64,000 bases of DNA from Alkalibacterium subtropicum (GCF_900112455.1 NZ_FOLT01000005.1:80978-144977), one strand, 5' to 3'; positions 20,372-29,381 are shown, counted from the stretch's first letter. Notes: generated by a model from the sequence alone, not told the origin. Numbers and translations: made by a program.

Positions 20372-22174
20372 CTATGACAACTGACTTGTCAGTTCAATGA
20401 TACGGTCGACAGACTCGTCAAGATACTTGATGGTATCGGTCAGGGGCTGATCGGTCGTGATGTCGACACCGGCGACTTTCGTTGCTTCGGCAGGCACTTT
20501 TTGTCCGCCTAAAGCCAGGAAGTCTAACCAGCCGTCCACGCTTTCTTCGCCGCTCTTGATTTTGAGGAAGGCTTGAGTGGCGATCGTCAGACCAGCTGAG
20601 TAGGTATATGGGTAAAGCCCCATGTAGTAGTGGATCTGACGCATCCAAGTCAATTCTGCACCAGGTTCCAGTTCAACAGAATCTCCCCAGAACTCTTCCA
20701 GTACATTTCGTTTCAGTTCGCTCAACTTGTTGGCATCGAAACTCTTGCCCTCATCGATCAGACGGTACACTTCACGCTGATAGGCTGCTTCCAGGAGGTG
20801 CGTCACGAAGTTGTGGAAGTAGGTTTTTGAAATCATTTTAGATAACACATTACGTTCCATACGCGGATCGTCTGCTTTATCTTTTAAATAATCAGTCAGC
20901 AGCAGCTCGTTGAATGTCGATGGTCCTTCAATGAGGTACAGTGACGGACGGGCACTAGTCAGCGGGTTGTTTTCATTGGACAAGATTCCCTGACCGGCAT
21001 GGCCGAACTCGTGGAACAAAGTATAGGCATCTGTCAGCTCACCTGTGTAAGACACCATGACATATGGATGTTTACCATAAGTCGTTGAACAGAAAGCACC
21101 GGAACGTTTGCCGTGGTTCTGGGCAAAGTCGACCCAGCGTTCAGGATAGGCACGCAAGATCATGTTGACATAGTCTTCACCTAATGGAGCCATGGCTTCT
21201 TTGACTAAATCTTTGGATTCTTCGATGCTTACCGGGGTCGTATAGTCCGGATCCAGATCCACTTTCAAGTCGGCATAGGTCATTTTATCCAGACCGTGAA
21301 CCTCTTTCAGGTGTGTAATGAATTTACGCATCACAGGCGCGAAGTCGTTCATGATCATGTCGATCTGACGATGGTACAAGTCCTGCGTGACTTCCTGGTC
21401 TTCTAAAAGATAGTCGAAAATCGAATCGTACCCGCGCATCGTAGCCAACGTCTTCTCGCTTTGAAGCTGTGTGTAATACCCTGTGGCGACCACATTTTTA
21501 TACTGACCTAAGACTTCACTGAATTTATCATAAGCCGCACGACGGATCTTGGGATCATCCGAGTACATGTACACTTCTTCATATAAAACGAAACTGAGTG
21601 GGTATTCTTTGCCTTCCACTTCAAAGGTTCCGTAGTCTGCATCAGCCGAACGTGCCTGTTCGAAGATTTCTGCCGGTGCTTCAAACACAGGAGAAAGCTG
21701 CGCCAATGCTTCTTCTACTTTTGGATCGAGCTTGGCTAATTTGGACTTTTTGATTTTTCTGATATACGCTGCATAAACAGGCTCGATATCTACAACAGCA
21801 TTCAATGTCCCTTCATCCAAGTCTTCCATTTGCGACTGGAAGAAACTCATTTTTGCACTGACACCGGCCAGCACGTTTGATGTGTGGCGCGCCTGTTGCT
21901 GGGCTTCACTGTCCGTAATATCCACTGATACCGGCAGACGTCCGTATTGTCCCAAATGAGAGGCTTTTGCAAAAATCTCTTCGTAATCTTTAACCCCTTC
22001 TACCACAGTAGTGACATCAGTCAGATTCCCATCATACTTGTTTGCGAATGCGTCTACTTCTTCAGGTAACGCCTTAAGTGCTTTTTCAAAAGCTTCCTGA
22101 CTAGGAAAAATGGCACTCAAGTCCCACTTCAGTTCTTCAGCAATGTCTGCACGTTTTTTCATTTCTTCTGACAT
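20372..22174 (-). CDS. pepF: Oligoendopeptidase F
   Basis: Cytosolic M3 zinc metallopeptidase that cleaves peptides of about 7-17 residues; in lactic acid bacteria it helps peptide nutrition and protein turnover. 600 residues, the family length. The zinc motif is HEFGHAGQG, with the third ligand region ERNVLSK downstream, and YTGELTDAYTLFHEFGH is characteristic. The N-terminal lobe is helical. Start ATG follows GGGGAGAA. Single gene with its own terminator and a 228-base upstream region with a TATAAT box (about 22250-22265). Confidence 0.95.
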   Translation of the reverse strand: MSEEMKKRADIAEELKWDLSAIFPSQEAFEKALKALPEEVDAFANKYDGNLTDVTTVVEGVKDYEEIFAKASHLGQYGRLPVSVDITDSEAQQQARHTSNVLAGVSAKMSFFQSQMEDLDEGTLNAVVDIEPVYAAYIRKIKKSKLAKLDPKVEEALAQLSPVFEAPAEIFEQARSADADYGTFEVEGKEYPLSFVLYEEVYMYSDDPKIRRAAYDKFSEVLGQYKNVVATGYYTQLQSEKTLATMRGYDSIFDYLLEDQEVTQDLYHRQIDMIMNDFAPVMRKFITHLKEVHGLDKMTYADLKVDLDPDYTTPVSIEESKDLVKEAMAPLGEDYVNMILRAYPERWVDFAQNHGKRSGAFCSTTYGKHPYVMVSYTGELTDAYTLFHEFGHAGQGILSNENNPLTSARPSLYLIEGPSTFNELLLTDYLKDKADDPRMERNVLSKMISKTYFHNFVTHLLEAAYQREVYRLIDEGKSFDANKLSELKRNVLEEFWGDSVELEPGAELTWMRQIHYYMGLYPYTYSAGLTIATQAFLKIKSGEESVDGWLDFLALGGQKVPAEATKVAGVDITTDQPLTDTIKYLDESVDRIIELTSQLS

Positions 22175-22345
22175 AGTTTTCTCCCCTTAACCTTTACAAT
22201 GATTTATGACGTTGTGTCATATCAGCAGCAAAAAAAATTGCTCTTAGGATTATTATAGCATGATTACCTTTGATATGTGAGAGTGTTTTAATATTTATTT
22301 CGTTAAATACGTGTTGTTTTATCATCGATTTATCATCACAATGAG

Positions 22346-22387
22346 TTATAAAGCCTCCTGAACATACTATAGAAAGTTCAGGAGGCC
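22346..22387 (-). terminator. Terminator after the hydroxyacid dehydrogenase gene
   Basis: GCCTCCTGAAC and GTTCAGGAGGC form a perfect 11-bp stem; the minus-strand tail TTTATAAC is only weakly T-rich. Confidence 0.7.
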
Positions 22388-22402
22388 TCTGACCATATTC
22401 AG

Positions 22403-23353
22403 TTAATACCCGGCTTCGTAATCCACAACATTTTTCGAAGGAGCTTCGCCCTTAGCAAACGCCTGCAGATTCTCCATGAATATCGGGAAGACACTCGCGG
22501 CATAATCTTCCAGTCCTCCGGCGATGTGCGGCGTCAGCAGAACATCCTCCCGTTTATAAACAGGGTGATCTTCCGGCAACGGTTCTTCATGCACAACATC
22601 CAGAGCCGCATACTGGATCCACTGTTCATCCAGGGCTTTCAGCAGGTCGTTCGTGACCACGGTCTGTCCGCGTCCGACGTTTACAAACACGGCAGAACTT
22701 TTCATGACTCTGAATTTACTCAGATCGAACAAATTCTCTGTCTCATCCGTCAGCGGTAAAATGTTGATGACAAAATCGGCTTCCGGCAAGGCGTCGTCCA
22801 GTTTGTTCTGTGTTACCAGCTCATCCATGTAGTCGACCGGCTGTCCGCTCCGGTTCACACCGATCGTTTTCATACCGAAAGCCTGGGCCACTTTACCCGT
22901 CTGGGTCCCGATAGCTCCGGAGCCGACGATAAGCATGGTCTTTCCGCTCAGCTCGAATAACTCTTGAGCCGGATCCCACTTTCTCTGACGCTGTTTAATC
23001 AGTGAATAACCGATTTTTCGTGTGTAACTCAAAATCATGCCAAAAATCGATTCGGTGATGCCCTTCCCATGGATCCCGCTGGCATTGGTCAAGGTCACAT
23101 CCAGTTCATTGAGTCTTTCCAGATCCACGTAATCGACACCGGCGGACAATAACTGGACCCATTCGAGTTCGTTTTGCGGACCCTTCAACAGCTGAGTCAT
23201 TTCATCCTTATCCCAGCCGTATATGGCTTTGACTTCAGTAAAATCGTCAGCCTCACTCAAAGATTCAATGATCTCATACGAAGGGGCTATCTGTTTTACT
23301 TGACTGCACTGTTCATCGGTCAGTTTGATGTAGCTTAGTAACTTGTCAGACAC
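22403..23353 (-). CDS. D-2-hydroxyacid dehydrogenase family protein
   Basis: NAD(P)-dependent D-isomer 2-hydroxyacid dehydrogenase, 316 residues. Rossmann motif GSGAIGTQTGKVAQAFG, then the catalytic Arg in NVGRGQTV, Glu in HEEPLPEDHPVY and His in TPHIAGG. The first 100 residues form the catalytic half with GIHGKGITESIFG. Substrate cannot be told from sequence; ghrB/hprA-like 2-oxoacid reductases and phosphoglycerate dehydrogenases share the fold. GTG start, with AAAGGAG nine bases upstream. Followed by a clear hairpin terminator. Confidence 0.85.
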   Translation of the reverse strand: MSDKLLSYIKLTDEQCSQVKQIAPSYEIIESLSEADDFTEVKAIYGWDKDEMTQLLKGPQNELEWVQLLSAGVDYVDLERLNELDVTLTNASGIHGKGITESIFGMILSYTRKIGYSLIKQRQRKWDPAQELFELSGKTMLIVGSGAIGTQTGKVAQAFGMKTIGVNRSGQPVDYMDELVTQNKLDDALPEADFVINILPLTDETENLFDLSKFRVMKSSAVFVNVGRGQTVVTNDLLKALDEQWIQYAALDVVHEEPLPEDHPVYKREDVLLTPHIAGGLEDYAASVFPIFMENLQAFAKGEAPSKNVVDYEAGY

Positions 23354-23424
23354 TCACGATCTCTCCTTTGATTTACCTTCTACTTCTGCTGTTTGTCCCT
23401 GATGATGGATTCGCCAGCATCCAA

Positions 23425-23787
23425 TCACTCCAGCTGCTGACTGATTTCTTCCAGTAGATCTTCGGCCTCAGCTTCCAGCAGCTCTTTGCCGGATAAATCA
23501 TTTCCCAGCAATTGATTCAGTTTTTCTTCAGCGGTCTCTAAATCTCCACTGTAGTATTCATCTTTGGCCTCTTCTAATAAGACGTAGTCCGGATCAGACG
23601 GTTCCCCTTCAGTCGGCATGGCTTCCTCGTCATTGACCCCTGAAGTGGCACTATCTGTCGTTGAATCTTCTTCATCTGCAGTTTCTTCCGTCGGTGTTTC
23701 TGTTCCTGTATCTTCCTCGGTATCCTGGCAGCCAGCCAGACCTAGACTTAAAGCAAGCATCGGCAAAATCAGTCGTCTGTTTTTCAT
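23425..23787 (-). CDS. Acidic lipoprotein of unknown function
   Basis: 120 residues. Signal MKNRRLILPMLALSLG followed by lipobox LAGC predicts lipidation. A Glu/Thr/Ser/Asp-rich linker (residues 22-62) is typical of surface lipoproteins; the C-terminal half is a helical segment, VLLEEAKDEYYSGDLETAEE, that resembles a single TPR-like hairpin. Not recognised beyond this. GGGGAGGAATTT precedes the ATG. It lies 20 bases after rsmI, so may be co-transcribed with it. Confidence 0.7.
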   Translation of the reverse strand: MKNRRLILPMLALSLGLAGCQDTEEDTGTETPTEETADEEDSTTDSATSGVNDEEAMPTEGEPSDPDYVLLEEAKDEYYSGDLETAEEKLNQLLGNDLSGKELLEAEAEDLLEEISQQLE

Positions 23788-23807
23788 TTCAAATTCCTCC
23801 CCGTTAG

Positions 23808-24689
23808 TTAATTTTCTAGTTCGTGATAGGCGGCATACACCTCACGCTTGGGTATATCCCTAAGTAGTGCGACTTCCTTGATTGCTTTTTTACTGGGCAG
23901 TGACTCGTTTTCCATGACAAATGACACGTGCTCTTTCAACGTCCAGCTTTCCCACACTTTATCTTCTAATGTTTCTGCATGCTCATTACCCTCTACAATG
24001 ATGACAAATTCGCCACGGATGTTTTCATTACTTAACCATTCGCAGACCTCCTCCATCGTGCCGCGGATAAATTCTTCAAAGCGCTTCGTGACTTCCCGAG
24101 CCAGAACGATTTTTCTCTCAGAACCATAGACAGCTTGCATGGTCTCCACCACCTGCTTGACGCGATGTGGTGATTCATAAAAAACGAGGGTCTCTTTTCG
24201 TTTATTCAGTTCTTCCAGTTCAGCTGTCAGGTCTTTCTTCTTTCGTGGTAAAAAGCCCAGAAAGTAGAAAGGTTGAGGTGATAACCCCGAGGCGATCAAG
24301 GCTGTCAGTGCGGCGTTAGGTCCCGGCAGAGGCACGACCGTTATGCCAGCATCTACGGCTGCTCTCACCAGATCCACGCCAGGATCACTTATGGACGGCA
24401 TGCCGGCATCACTCACTTGAGCGATCGACTGTCCAGCCTTGATTTTTTCGATCAGCTGCGGTGTCCGTTCTTTTGAATTGTGTTCATGGAAACTCGTCTG
24501 TGGGGTCTCCACTTTGAAGTGATTCAGGAGTTTCTGGGTGTTCCGCGTATCTTCCGATGCGATCAGGTCGACCGCTTTTAACATATTGACGGCCCGGAAC
24601 GTTATGTCTTCCAGATTACCTATAGGGGTCGGAACCAAGAAAAGTGTCCCCTGATTCTTTTGTTCAAAACTTTTCTGCGTCTTGATCAT
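23808..24689 (-). CDS. rsmI: 16S rRNA (cytidine1402-2'-O)-methyltransferase
   Basis: SAM-dependent tetrapyrrole-methylase-fold enzyme that methylates C1402 in the decoding centre of 16S rRNA. 293 residues; marks LFLVPTPIGNLEDITFRAV, SEDTRNTQKLLNH, VSDAGMPSISDPG and PGPNAALTALIASGL, plus the FLPRKKKD segment. The start overlaps the end of the GIY-YIG gene by 26 bases, as part of trmN6-(GIY-YIG)-rsmI, an arrangement conserved in Bacilli (yabB-yazA-yabC). Confidence 0.95.
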   Translation of the reverse strand: MIKTQKSFEQKNQGTLFLVPTPIGNLEDITFRAVNMLKAVDLIASEDTRNTQKLLNHFKVETPQTSFHEHNSKERTPQLIEKIKAGQSIAQVSDAGMPSISDPGVDLVRAAVDAGITVVPLPGPNAALTALIASGLSPQPFYFLGFLPRKKKDLTAELEELNKRKETLVFYESPHRVKQVVETMQAVYGSERKIVLAREVTKRFEEFIRGTMEEVCEWLSNENIRGEFVIIVEGNEHAETLEDKVWESWTLKEHVSFVMENESLPSKKAIKEVALLRDIPKREVYAAYHELEN

Positions 24690-25011
24690 GTTTTCCCGTC
24701 ACCTCTCTCACGACACACACACTCTGATTTTTAAATGGCGTTTTCACACCTTGTTCCTTCAGGTATCGGTTTTTCTGTGTGCGTGCCTGTTTTTTGAATG
24801 CCGCTTCTGCTTTGGTTGCTTCACTGCGCGTTTCATACGCTTCCGCATAAATCATTCTTAACGGACGCCGTCTCTTAGGCCGTGTATACTTGGCTCCTAT
24901 GCCGTCGTTATGTTCTTTCAGTCTACGGGAAAGGTCTGTCGTATATCCACCATAAAGCGTTCCGTCCTTACAATGTAAAACGTAAAAGTAACTCGTCTTT
25001 GCTTCACTCAT
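24664..25011 (-). CDS. GIY-YIG domain protein (YazA/UPF0213)
   Basis: 115 residues, a single GIY-YIG nuclease-type domain: YFYVLHCKDGTLYGGYTTDLSRRLKEHN carries the variant GIY...YIG (YVL...YGGY) with the conserved Arg, followed by YTRPKRRRPLRMIYAE and a C-terminal basic helix. Function in Firmicutes is not proven; it may act on branched or modified DNA. Overlaps trmN6 by 8 bases and rsmI by 26, so it is tightly coupled with both. Confidence 0.88.
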   Translation of the reverse strand: MSEAKTSYFYVLHCKDGTLYGGYTTDLSRRLKEHNDGIGAKYTRPKRRRPLRMIYAEAYETRSEATKAEAAFKKQARTQKNRYLKEQGVKTPFKNQSVCVVREVTGKHDQDAEKF

Positions 25012-25756
25012 TGCCGTAGATCATCCTTCTCACTTCCGGGTAATAATCGCCATTCTCGTCGAAAACAAACAGGGGCGGCAATATTTTCAGCCCTGTTTCT
25101 TTTCCCTGTTTAATGCCTTCGATCAGCAGCATGTTCGCTTCTCTGTCCGGTTTCGGGTAAACAAAGCGTATACGTTTGGGGGCCAGATCGGCTGCCCGCA
25201 TCTCATCCATGATTTCCAGGAAACGCTCGGGTCGATGGACAAAATAGGCTTTGCCTTTCGTTTTCAGAAGGCCCGAAGATACCGTCATCAGTTCTTTCAG
25301 CGTTAGATGCAGTTCGTGTCTCGCGATGGCCAAGTGCGCATTGGGGTTCTTCCGGCTCTTTTCCGTGACTGTAAAATACGGCGGGTTACAGGTCAGAACA
25401 TCCACTGAATCTTTTTTGATGTGTTCGGTCGCATGGTTAACATCCGAGTGGATCATTGCCACTTGATCTGTTAAGTGGTTGAGCTTGATACTGCGCTCGG
25501 CCATGTCGGCCAGACGTTCCTGCAGCTCCATGGCCATGACTTTGCTCTTCGTTTTCTGGCTCAGCATCAGGGCGACTGCCCCGTTTCCTGAACATAAATC
25601 AACCACTCTAGCCCGGTCATGTTTCGGTACTTTTGCAAAGTCACCCAGTAATACGGCATCCAGCGAGAATGAAAACACTGAAGGGCTCTGTATGATCTCC
25701 AGGTCGTACTGCATCAGCTGGTCGATGCGTTCATCTCCTTTTAATTGAATCTCCAT
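25004..25756 (-). CDS. tRNA1(Val) (adenine37-N6)-methyltransferase family protein
   Basis: Class I SAM-dependent methyltransferase of 250 residues. SAM motif VVDLCSGNGAVALML and the N6-adenine signature TCNPPYF are clear; the N terminus QLKGDERIDQLMQYDLEIIQ is family-typical. Homologous to E. coli TrmN6 (YfiC) and B. subtilis YabB. It starts the yabB-yazA-rsmI run, which in other Bacilli follows yabA directly; here about 7.8 kb of reductase genes and array 3 lie between. AAAGGAAG stands upstream of the ATG. Confidence 0.88.
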   Translation of the reverse strand: MEIQLKGDERIDQLMQYDLEIIQSPSVFSFSLDAVLLGDFAKVPKHDRARVVDLCSGNGAVALMLSQKTKSKVMAMELQERLADMAERSIKLNHLTDQVAMIHSDVNHATEHIKKDSVDVLTCNPPYFTVTEKSRKNPNAHLAIARHELHLTLKELMTVSSGLLKTKGKAYFVHRPERFLEIMDEMRAADLAPKRIRFVYPKPDREANMLLIEGIKQGKETGLKILPPLFVFDENGDYYPEVRRMIYGNE

Positions 25757-25854
25757 TATAATACCTAGCTTCCTTTATTGTCGTTAGATTAAGTATACCA
25801 AAAATCCTCGTCTGTTTTATCCTGATATGTATATAAAAGACGGCAGAATTGACA

Positions 25855-25882
25855 AAAGCCACTCACAAGTGAGCGGCTTTCT
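25855..25882 (-). terminator. Terminator of the candidate RNA
   Basis: AAGCCGCTCAC pairs with GTGAGTGGCTT with one mismatch and is followed by TTGTC on the minus strand. No protein gene ends here, so it most likely ends a non-coding transcript from about 26030. Confidence 0.6.
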
Positions 25883-26032
25883 ATAATTAAAAATAAATAT
25901 TTCTAAAGTGAATCTTTTTTATTCCCATTCATATGAATATGACTAAGTTTCTCATTTATACGACCCGATCCCTACCTCTATCGTGTCCTTACAACTCCAT
26001 AGTTGCGCCAGTGTGAATAAATTTCTTTAAAA
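25855..26032 (-). ncRNA. Candidate structured RNA, about 178 nt
   Basis: No protein frame of note. On the minus strand a promoter-like pair (TTGAAA, 17 bases, TATAAA at 26037-26065) is followed by TTTTAAAG (26025-26032), which pairs with CTTTAGAA (25901-25908); inside it TTTATTC pairs with GAATAAA. Enclosed hairpins include CAACT/AGTTG and the palindrome ATTCATATGAAT. A terminator hairpin ends the unit. Nested long-range pairing with promoter and terminator suggests a real RNA. It matches no riboswitch or tmRNA/RNase P signature I know; length and closing stem would suit a 6S-like RNA, but I cannot confirm that. Confidence 0.4.
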
Positions 26033-26036
26033 CGTG

Positions 26037-26065
26037 TTTATATTATACTTCATATTTACTTTCAA
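26037..26065 (-). promoter_or_regulatory. Promoter of the candidate RNA
   Basis: TTGAAA and TATAAA with 17-base spacing on the minus strand; a TATAAT overlaps within the spacer. Confidence 0.45.
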
Positions 26066-26234
26066 CGTAATTACAAGTATACCATTTTCTGGGAGATAAG
26101 CAAATGGGACGCTCCAGTCTGAGTGTAAGAGGAACGAAGTCGTTTTGCTGTACTATACAATATTTACATAATTTTGACTCGATGCTGCTTGCTGCCCTCT
26201 TACCTGTTCGGTCATTACACTAAGATTCTTCTCC

Positions 26235-26560
26235 CTAACTACCGAACTTGGCGTTATTCGGTAGTTTGAATGAACTTTTTTATACCTAACTGTCGAACTT
26301 GCCACTTGTTCGGTAAGTACATATGATTATTCTTATGCTACCTGTCGAACCTGGCTCCCTTAGGTAAGTACGCCCAGCTCCTTTTATCCTAGTTACCGAA
26401 CAGGGCCTCTCTTCGACAATTAGATGAGATTTCTCTGACTGTACTTGTCGAACTTGGCTATATTCGACAGTTACATGCACCTATTCTCTCCCAACTTACC
26501 GAATTCCCGTTCAGCAGACTGTTTTAAGGAACTTATTCGTTCTGCTTGTCGACTTTTCCC
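26235..26560. repeat. 51/52-bp periodic hairpin array (array 3)
   Basis: Seven units. The CGAA/CGAC core of the left arm falls at 26243, 26294, 26346, 26397, 26449, 26500 and 26550 (steps 51, 52, 51, 52, 51, 50). The best unit has AACTACCGAA paired with TTCGGTAGTT; others use GTCGAAC with TTCGACAGT or mixed arms. From the third unit on, left arms alternate GTCGAA and ACCGAA. A partial unit lies near 26205. The array sits between the nrdG terminator and the candidate RNA; apart from these, the 879-base gap (25757-26635) shows no gene. Confidence 0.75.
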
Positions 26561-26579
26561 TCACAAGACAGTCATCACT

Positions 26580-26630
26580 AAAAAAAGACTTCAAGAAGGC
26601 GACTGAATTGAAGTCTACCTTCTTGAAGTC
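26580..26630 (-). terminator. Terminator after nrdG
   Basis: GACTTCAAGAAGG and CCTTCTTGAAGTC form a perfect 13-bp stem followed by seven T on the minus strand. Confidence 0.92.
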
Positions 26631-26635
26631 TCTGG

Positions 26636-27196
26636 TCATTTATACTCGCCGTTTTTCCAGAGGATGACTTCTCCGGAAGCTAAAGACTGTTTCACGTCAA
26701 TGATCCGCTGGTTGGCACTTCCTCTAAAAGCAAGATTCAGATCCATTTTGTCCTGTTCGAACCGTCCGTCAACAAGAACATCGATCACACGAAGCAATGC
26801 TTTCTTGTCTTCTGTGCCCGCCATCAGTTCTTCCCAGGTATAGCCTGTCCAGGACCAGATATCTTTGGCATCGTCGAAAGCTTCCCTTATTTTCGTGCAC
26901 AGTGGAACCGTCACACCGGTATTCAGAAATGGTTCGCCACCCAGCAGCGTCAGCCCCTGGCAGTAGTCGGCTTTCAAGTCCTCTAAAATTTGTTCTTCCA
27001 GAGCTTCAGAATACGGTTTGCCATAAGAAAAGTTTTGAGCGGCTTTATTGTAACAGCCTTTGCAGGCAAAGGGGCAGCCGCTGACATACAAACTGCACCT
27101 GACCCCTTCGCCGTCCACAAAATTATACGGTTTATAGTCAGCAACATAATTTTTACTGAAACGTTCGGACGTCCACGCAATCGGATCAGCTGGCAT
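26636..27196 (-). CDS. nrdG: Anaerobic ribonucleotide reductase activating protein
   Basis: Radical SAM enzyme that creates the glycyl radical on NrdD. 186 residues. The cluster motif is CPFACKGC (CX3CX2C) preceded by VDGEGVRCSLYVSG; the SAM-binding LLGGEPFLN follows. Overlaps the 3' end of nrdD by 11 bases, so translation is coupled. Needed only for anaerobic DNA precursor synthesis. Confidence 0.95.
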   Translation of the reverse strand: MPADPIAWTSERFSKNYVADYKPYNFVDGEGVRCSLYVSGCPFACKGCYNKAAQNFSYGKPYSEALEEQILEDLKADYCQGLTLLGGEPFLNTGVTVPLCTKIREAFDDAKDIWSWTGYTWEELMAGTEDKKALLRVIDVLVDGRFEQDKMDLNLAFRGSANQRIIDVKQSLASGEVILWKNGEYK

Positions 27197-29381
27197 CTAA
27201 ACCAGATCCCTTCATATGTTTCGTACGAGATGAGATCTCTTTATGACGTCCGTCGACCATCGGCCGTTTCTGAGGATTGCCCAGATACCCGCAGGTCCTC
27301 TTCACCACATCACAGGTTTCTGCATTGGTATTGCCGCACTGGGGACACTTAAACCCATTTTCAGTTGGATTGAACTCTCCTTCAAAGCCACATTCATAGC
27401 AGTGATCGATCGGAGTGTTCGTGCCAAGATAACCAATGCGGTCATAAGCATAATCCCAGACAGCTTCCAGTGCTTTGGGATTCGTCTGCAGTTTAGGGTA
27501 TTCACAGTAGTGGATGAAGCCGCCACCCGTATACTGAGCATAATCTTTCTCGAAGTCGATTTTTTCAAAAGGTGTCGGGTTTTTCCGTACATCATAATGG
27601 AAACTGTTCGTGTAGTAACCTTTGTCCGTTATATCAGAAACTTCACCGAATTTATCCCTGTCCAGCTGGCAGAAACGGTCGGTCAGACTTTCGCTTGGCG
27701 TGGAGTAGACACTGACATGCAGGCCGCTTTCCTGGCCCCACTCATCTGCGTAGCCTTTCAATGTTTTCATGATGTCCAGCGTAAACTCTTTCGCTTCTTC
27801 CTTGTCTTCCCACTCATTGCCGTAAAATACGGTAGCTGCTTCATAGAGCCCGATATATCCCAAAGAGACCGTTGCGCGTTTATTCAAAAAGAGCTCGGAC
27901 ACATCGTCTTCTTTTGCCAGCCGTTTACCGAATGCCCCGTGCATGTACAAAATAGGGGCGTTTGCGGGTTCAGCTTCCATCACGCGGTTTGCTTTGAACA
28001 GTAAGCCGTCTTTCAAGACACACAGACGTTCTTCCAGCAAGGCATTGAACCGGTCGATGTCTCCCTTGGATTCCATCGCGATCCGCGGAATATTCAATGT
28101 CACGACTCCGAGATTCATGCGCCCCACAGAGACATCTTCGCCTTGCTCGTTCTTCCATCCCTGCAGGAAGGAGCGGCAGCCCATCGGCGTCTTGAAGCTG
28201 CCTGTGATATCCACTATCTTATCGTAGCTCAGGATATCGGGGTACATACGTTTAGTGGAGCATTCCAGTGCCAGCTGTTTGATATCGTAGTTGGGATCTT
28301 CCGCATTCAGATTCAGGTCTTTTTTCAGAGTGAAAATCAGTTTAGGGAAAATGGCTGTCCGTTTTTCTTTGCCCAGTCCCTTGATACGGACCGTCAGAAT
28401 CGCTTTTTGGATTTCACGTTCGATCCAGCTTTTGCCCAGCCCGAAGCCTAAACTGGTGAACGGCGTCTGTCCCTGACTGGTGTAAAGCGTATTGATTTCA
28501 TACTCCAGACTCTGCATGGCATCATAGATATCTTTTTTCGTCTTTTCAGTGGCGAAAGCTTCCTGCTTCTCCTGGCCTTCGATCCACTCCTGTGCCGTTT
28601 TCAAGTGTTTCTGATAGTTCAATCCGGCATAAGGGGCCAGCACTTCATCCACCCGGTCGAAGCTGCATCCGCCGTACTGACTTGAAGCCACATTCGCTAT
28701 GATCTGAGCGGTTTGAGCGGTAGCCGTCTGGATGGACCGCGGTGAATCAACTTCCGCATTGCCGATCTGAAAGCCGTTCTCAAACATATTTTCAAAGTCG
28801 ATCAGACAGCAGTTGCTCATGGGAGAATAAGGGGTGTAATCCAGATCATGGTAATGGATATCCCCTTTTTCATGAGCATTGGCGACATGCGCAGGCAGCA
28901 GTTTCAGACCCAATGCTTTACCCACGATCCCTGCCGTCAGATCACGCTGTGTGTTGAAGACCTTACTGTCTTTATTGGCATTTTCATTGACAATGGCTTT
29001 GTCCTGTTTCAGCAGGCTGTCGATCATGGCATTTACATCACGCCTGCTCTCACGCTTTTTCTCTTTGTCTTCTCTGCGTTGAATATATCCTTCGACAAGG
29101 TCCAGAAAGCCGTGCTGCTTGAGAACGTCCAGAACGACAAAATCGATCGCTTGGGTGTCGATATCCGAATCATCATTGCTGAGAATGATCTTTTCGACTT
29201 CCAGGGCGATTCCTTTCAAGTCACTGAATGAAAAACCCAGATCCAGCTGCTGAACAGCCTGAAACAAGGCTTCTGTGATTTTCCTGCGGTCATACGTCTG
29301 TACTCTTCCGTCCCGTTTTTTTACGGCTGACAACTCATAATCTTTTGCTGTTCCTTCATTTTCCATTTTTACGTTCTGCAT
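27186..29381 (-). CDS. nrdD: Anaerobic ribonucleoside-triphosphate reductase
   Basis: Class III, oxygen-sensitive ribonucleotide reductase, 731 residues. An ATP-cone is visible at the N terminus (VKKRDGRVQTYDRRKITEALF). The body includes HDLDYTPYSPMSNCCLIDFENMF (active site side). The C terminus has a zinc site (CYECGF ... CPQCGN) and the glycyl radical loop RTCGYLGNP. GAGGAGGACATCAAC precedes the ATG. Forms an operon with nrdG. No NrdR box is convincing in the 134 bases between it and nrdF. Confidence 0.97.
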   Translation of the reverse strand: MQNVKMENEGTAKDYELSAVKKRDGRVQTYDRRKITEALFQAVQQLDLGFSFSDLKGIALEVEKIILSNDDSDIDTQAIDFVVLDVLKQHGFLDLVEGYIQRREDKEKKRESRRDVNAMIDSLLKQDKAIVNENANKDSKVFNTQRDLTAGIVGKALGLKLLPAHVANAHEKGDIHYHDLDYTPYSPMSNCCLIDFENMFENGFQIGNAEVDSPRSIQTATAQTAQIIANVASSQYGGCSFDRVDEVLAPYAGLNYQKHLKTAQEWIEGQEKQEAFATEKTKKDIYDAMQSLEYEINTLYTSQGQTPFTSLGFGLGKSWIEREIQKAILTVRIKGLGKEKRTAIFPKLIFTLKKDLNLNAEDPNYDIKQLALECSTKRMYPDILSYDKIVDITGSFKTPMGCRSFLQGWKNEQGEDVSVGRMNLGVVTLNIPRIAMESKGDIDRFNALLEERLCVLKDGLLFKANRVMEAEPANAPILYMHGAFGKRLAKEDDVSELFLNKRATVSLGYIGLYEAATVFYGNEWEDKEEAKEFTLDIMKTLKGYADEWGQESGLHVSVYSTPSESLTDRFCQLDRDKFGEVSDITDKGYYTNSFHYDVRKNPTPFEKIDFEKDYAQYTGGGFIHYCEYPKLQTNPKALEAVWDYAYDRIGYLGTNTPIDHCYECGFEGEFNPTENGFKCPQCGNTNAETCDVVKRTCGYLGNPQKRPMVDGRHKEISSRTKHMKGSGLDAS

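Noticed and set aside
25855..26032. tmRNA, RNase P RNA or T-box
   Set aside because: No tag-coding region, no GAGGAAAGTCC core and no T-box AGGGTGGAACCGCG segment.
26286..26480. 64-codon minus-strand ORF in array 3
   Set aside because: Open only by virtue of the repeat; no ribosome site.
26235..26560. CRISPR array
   Set aside because: Units are too diverged, period is 51-52 bp and not 60-70, there are no identical repeats with unique spacers, and no cas genes are in the window.
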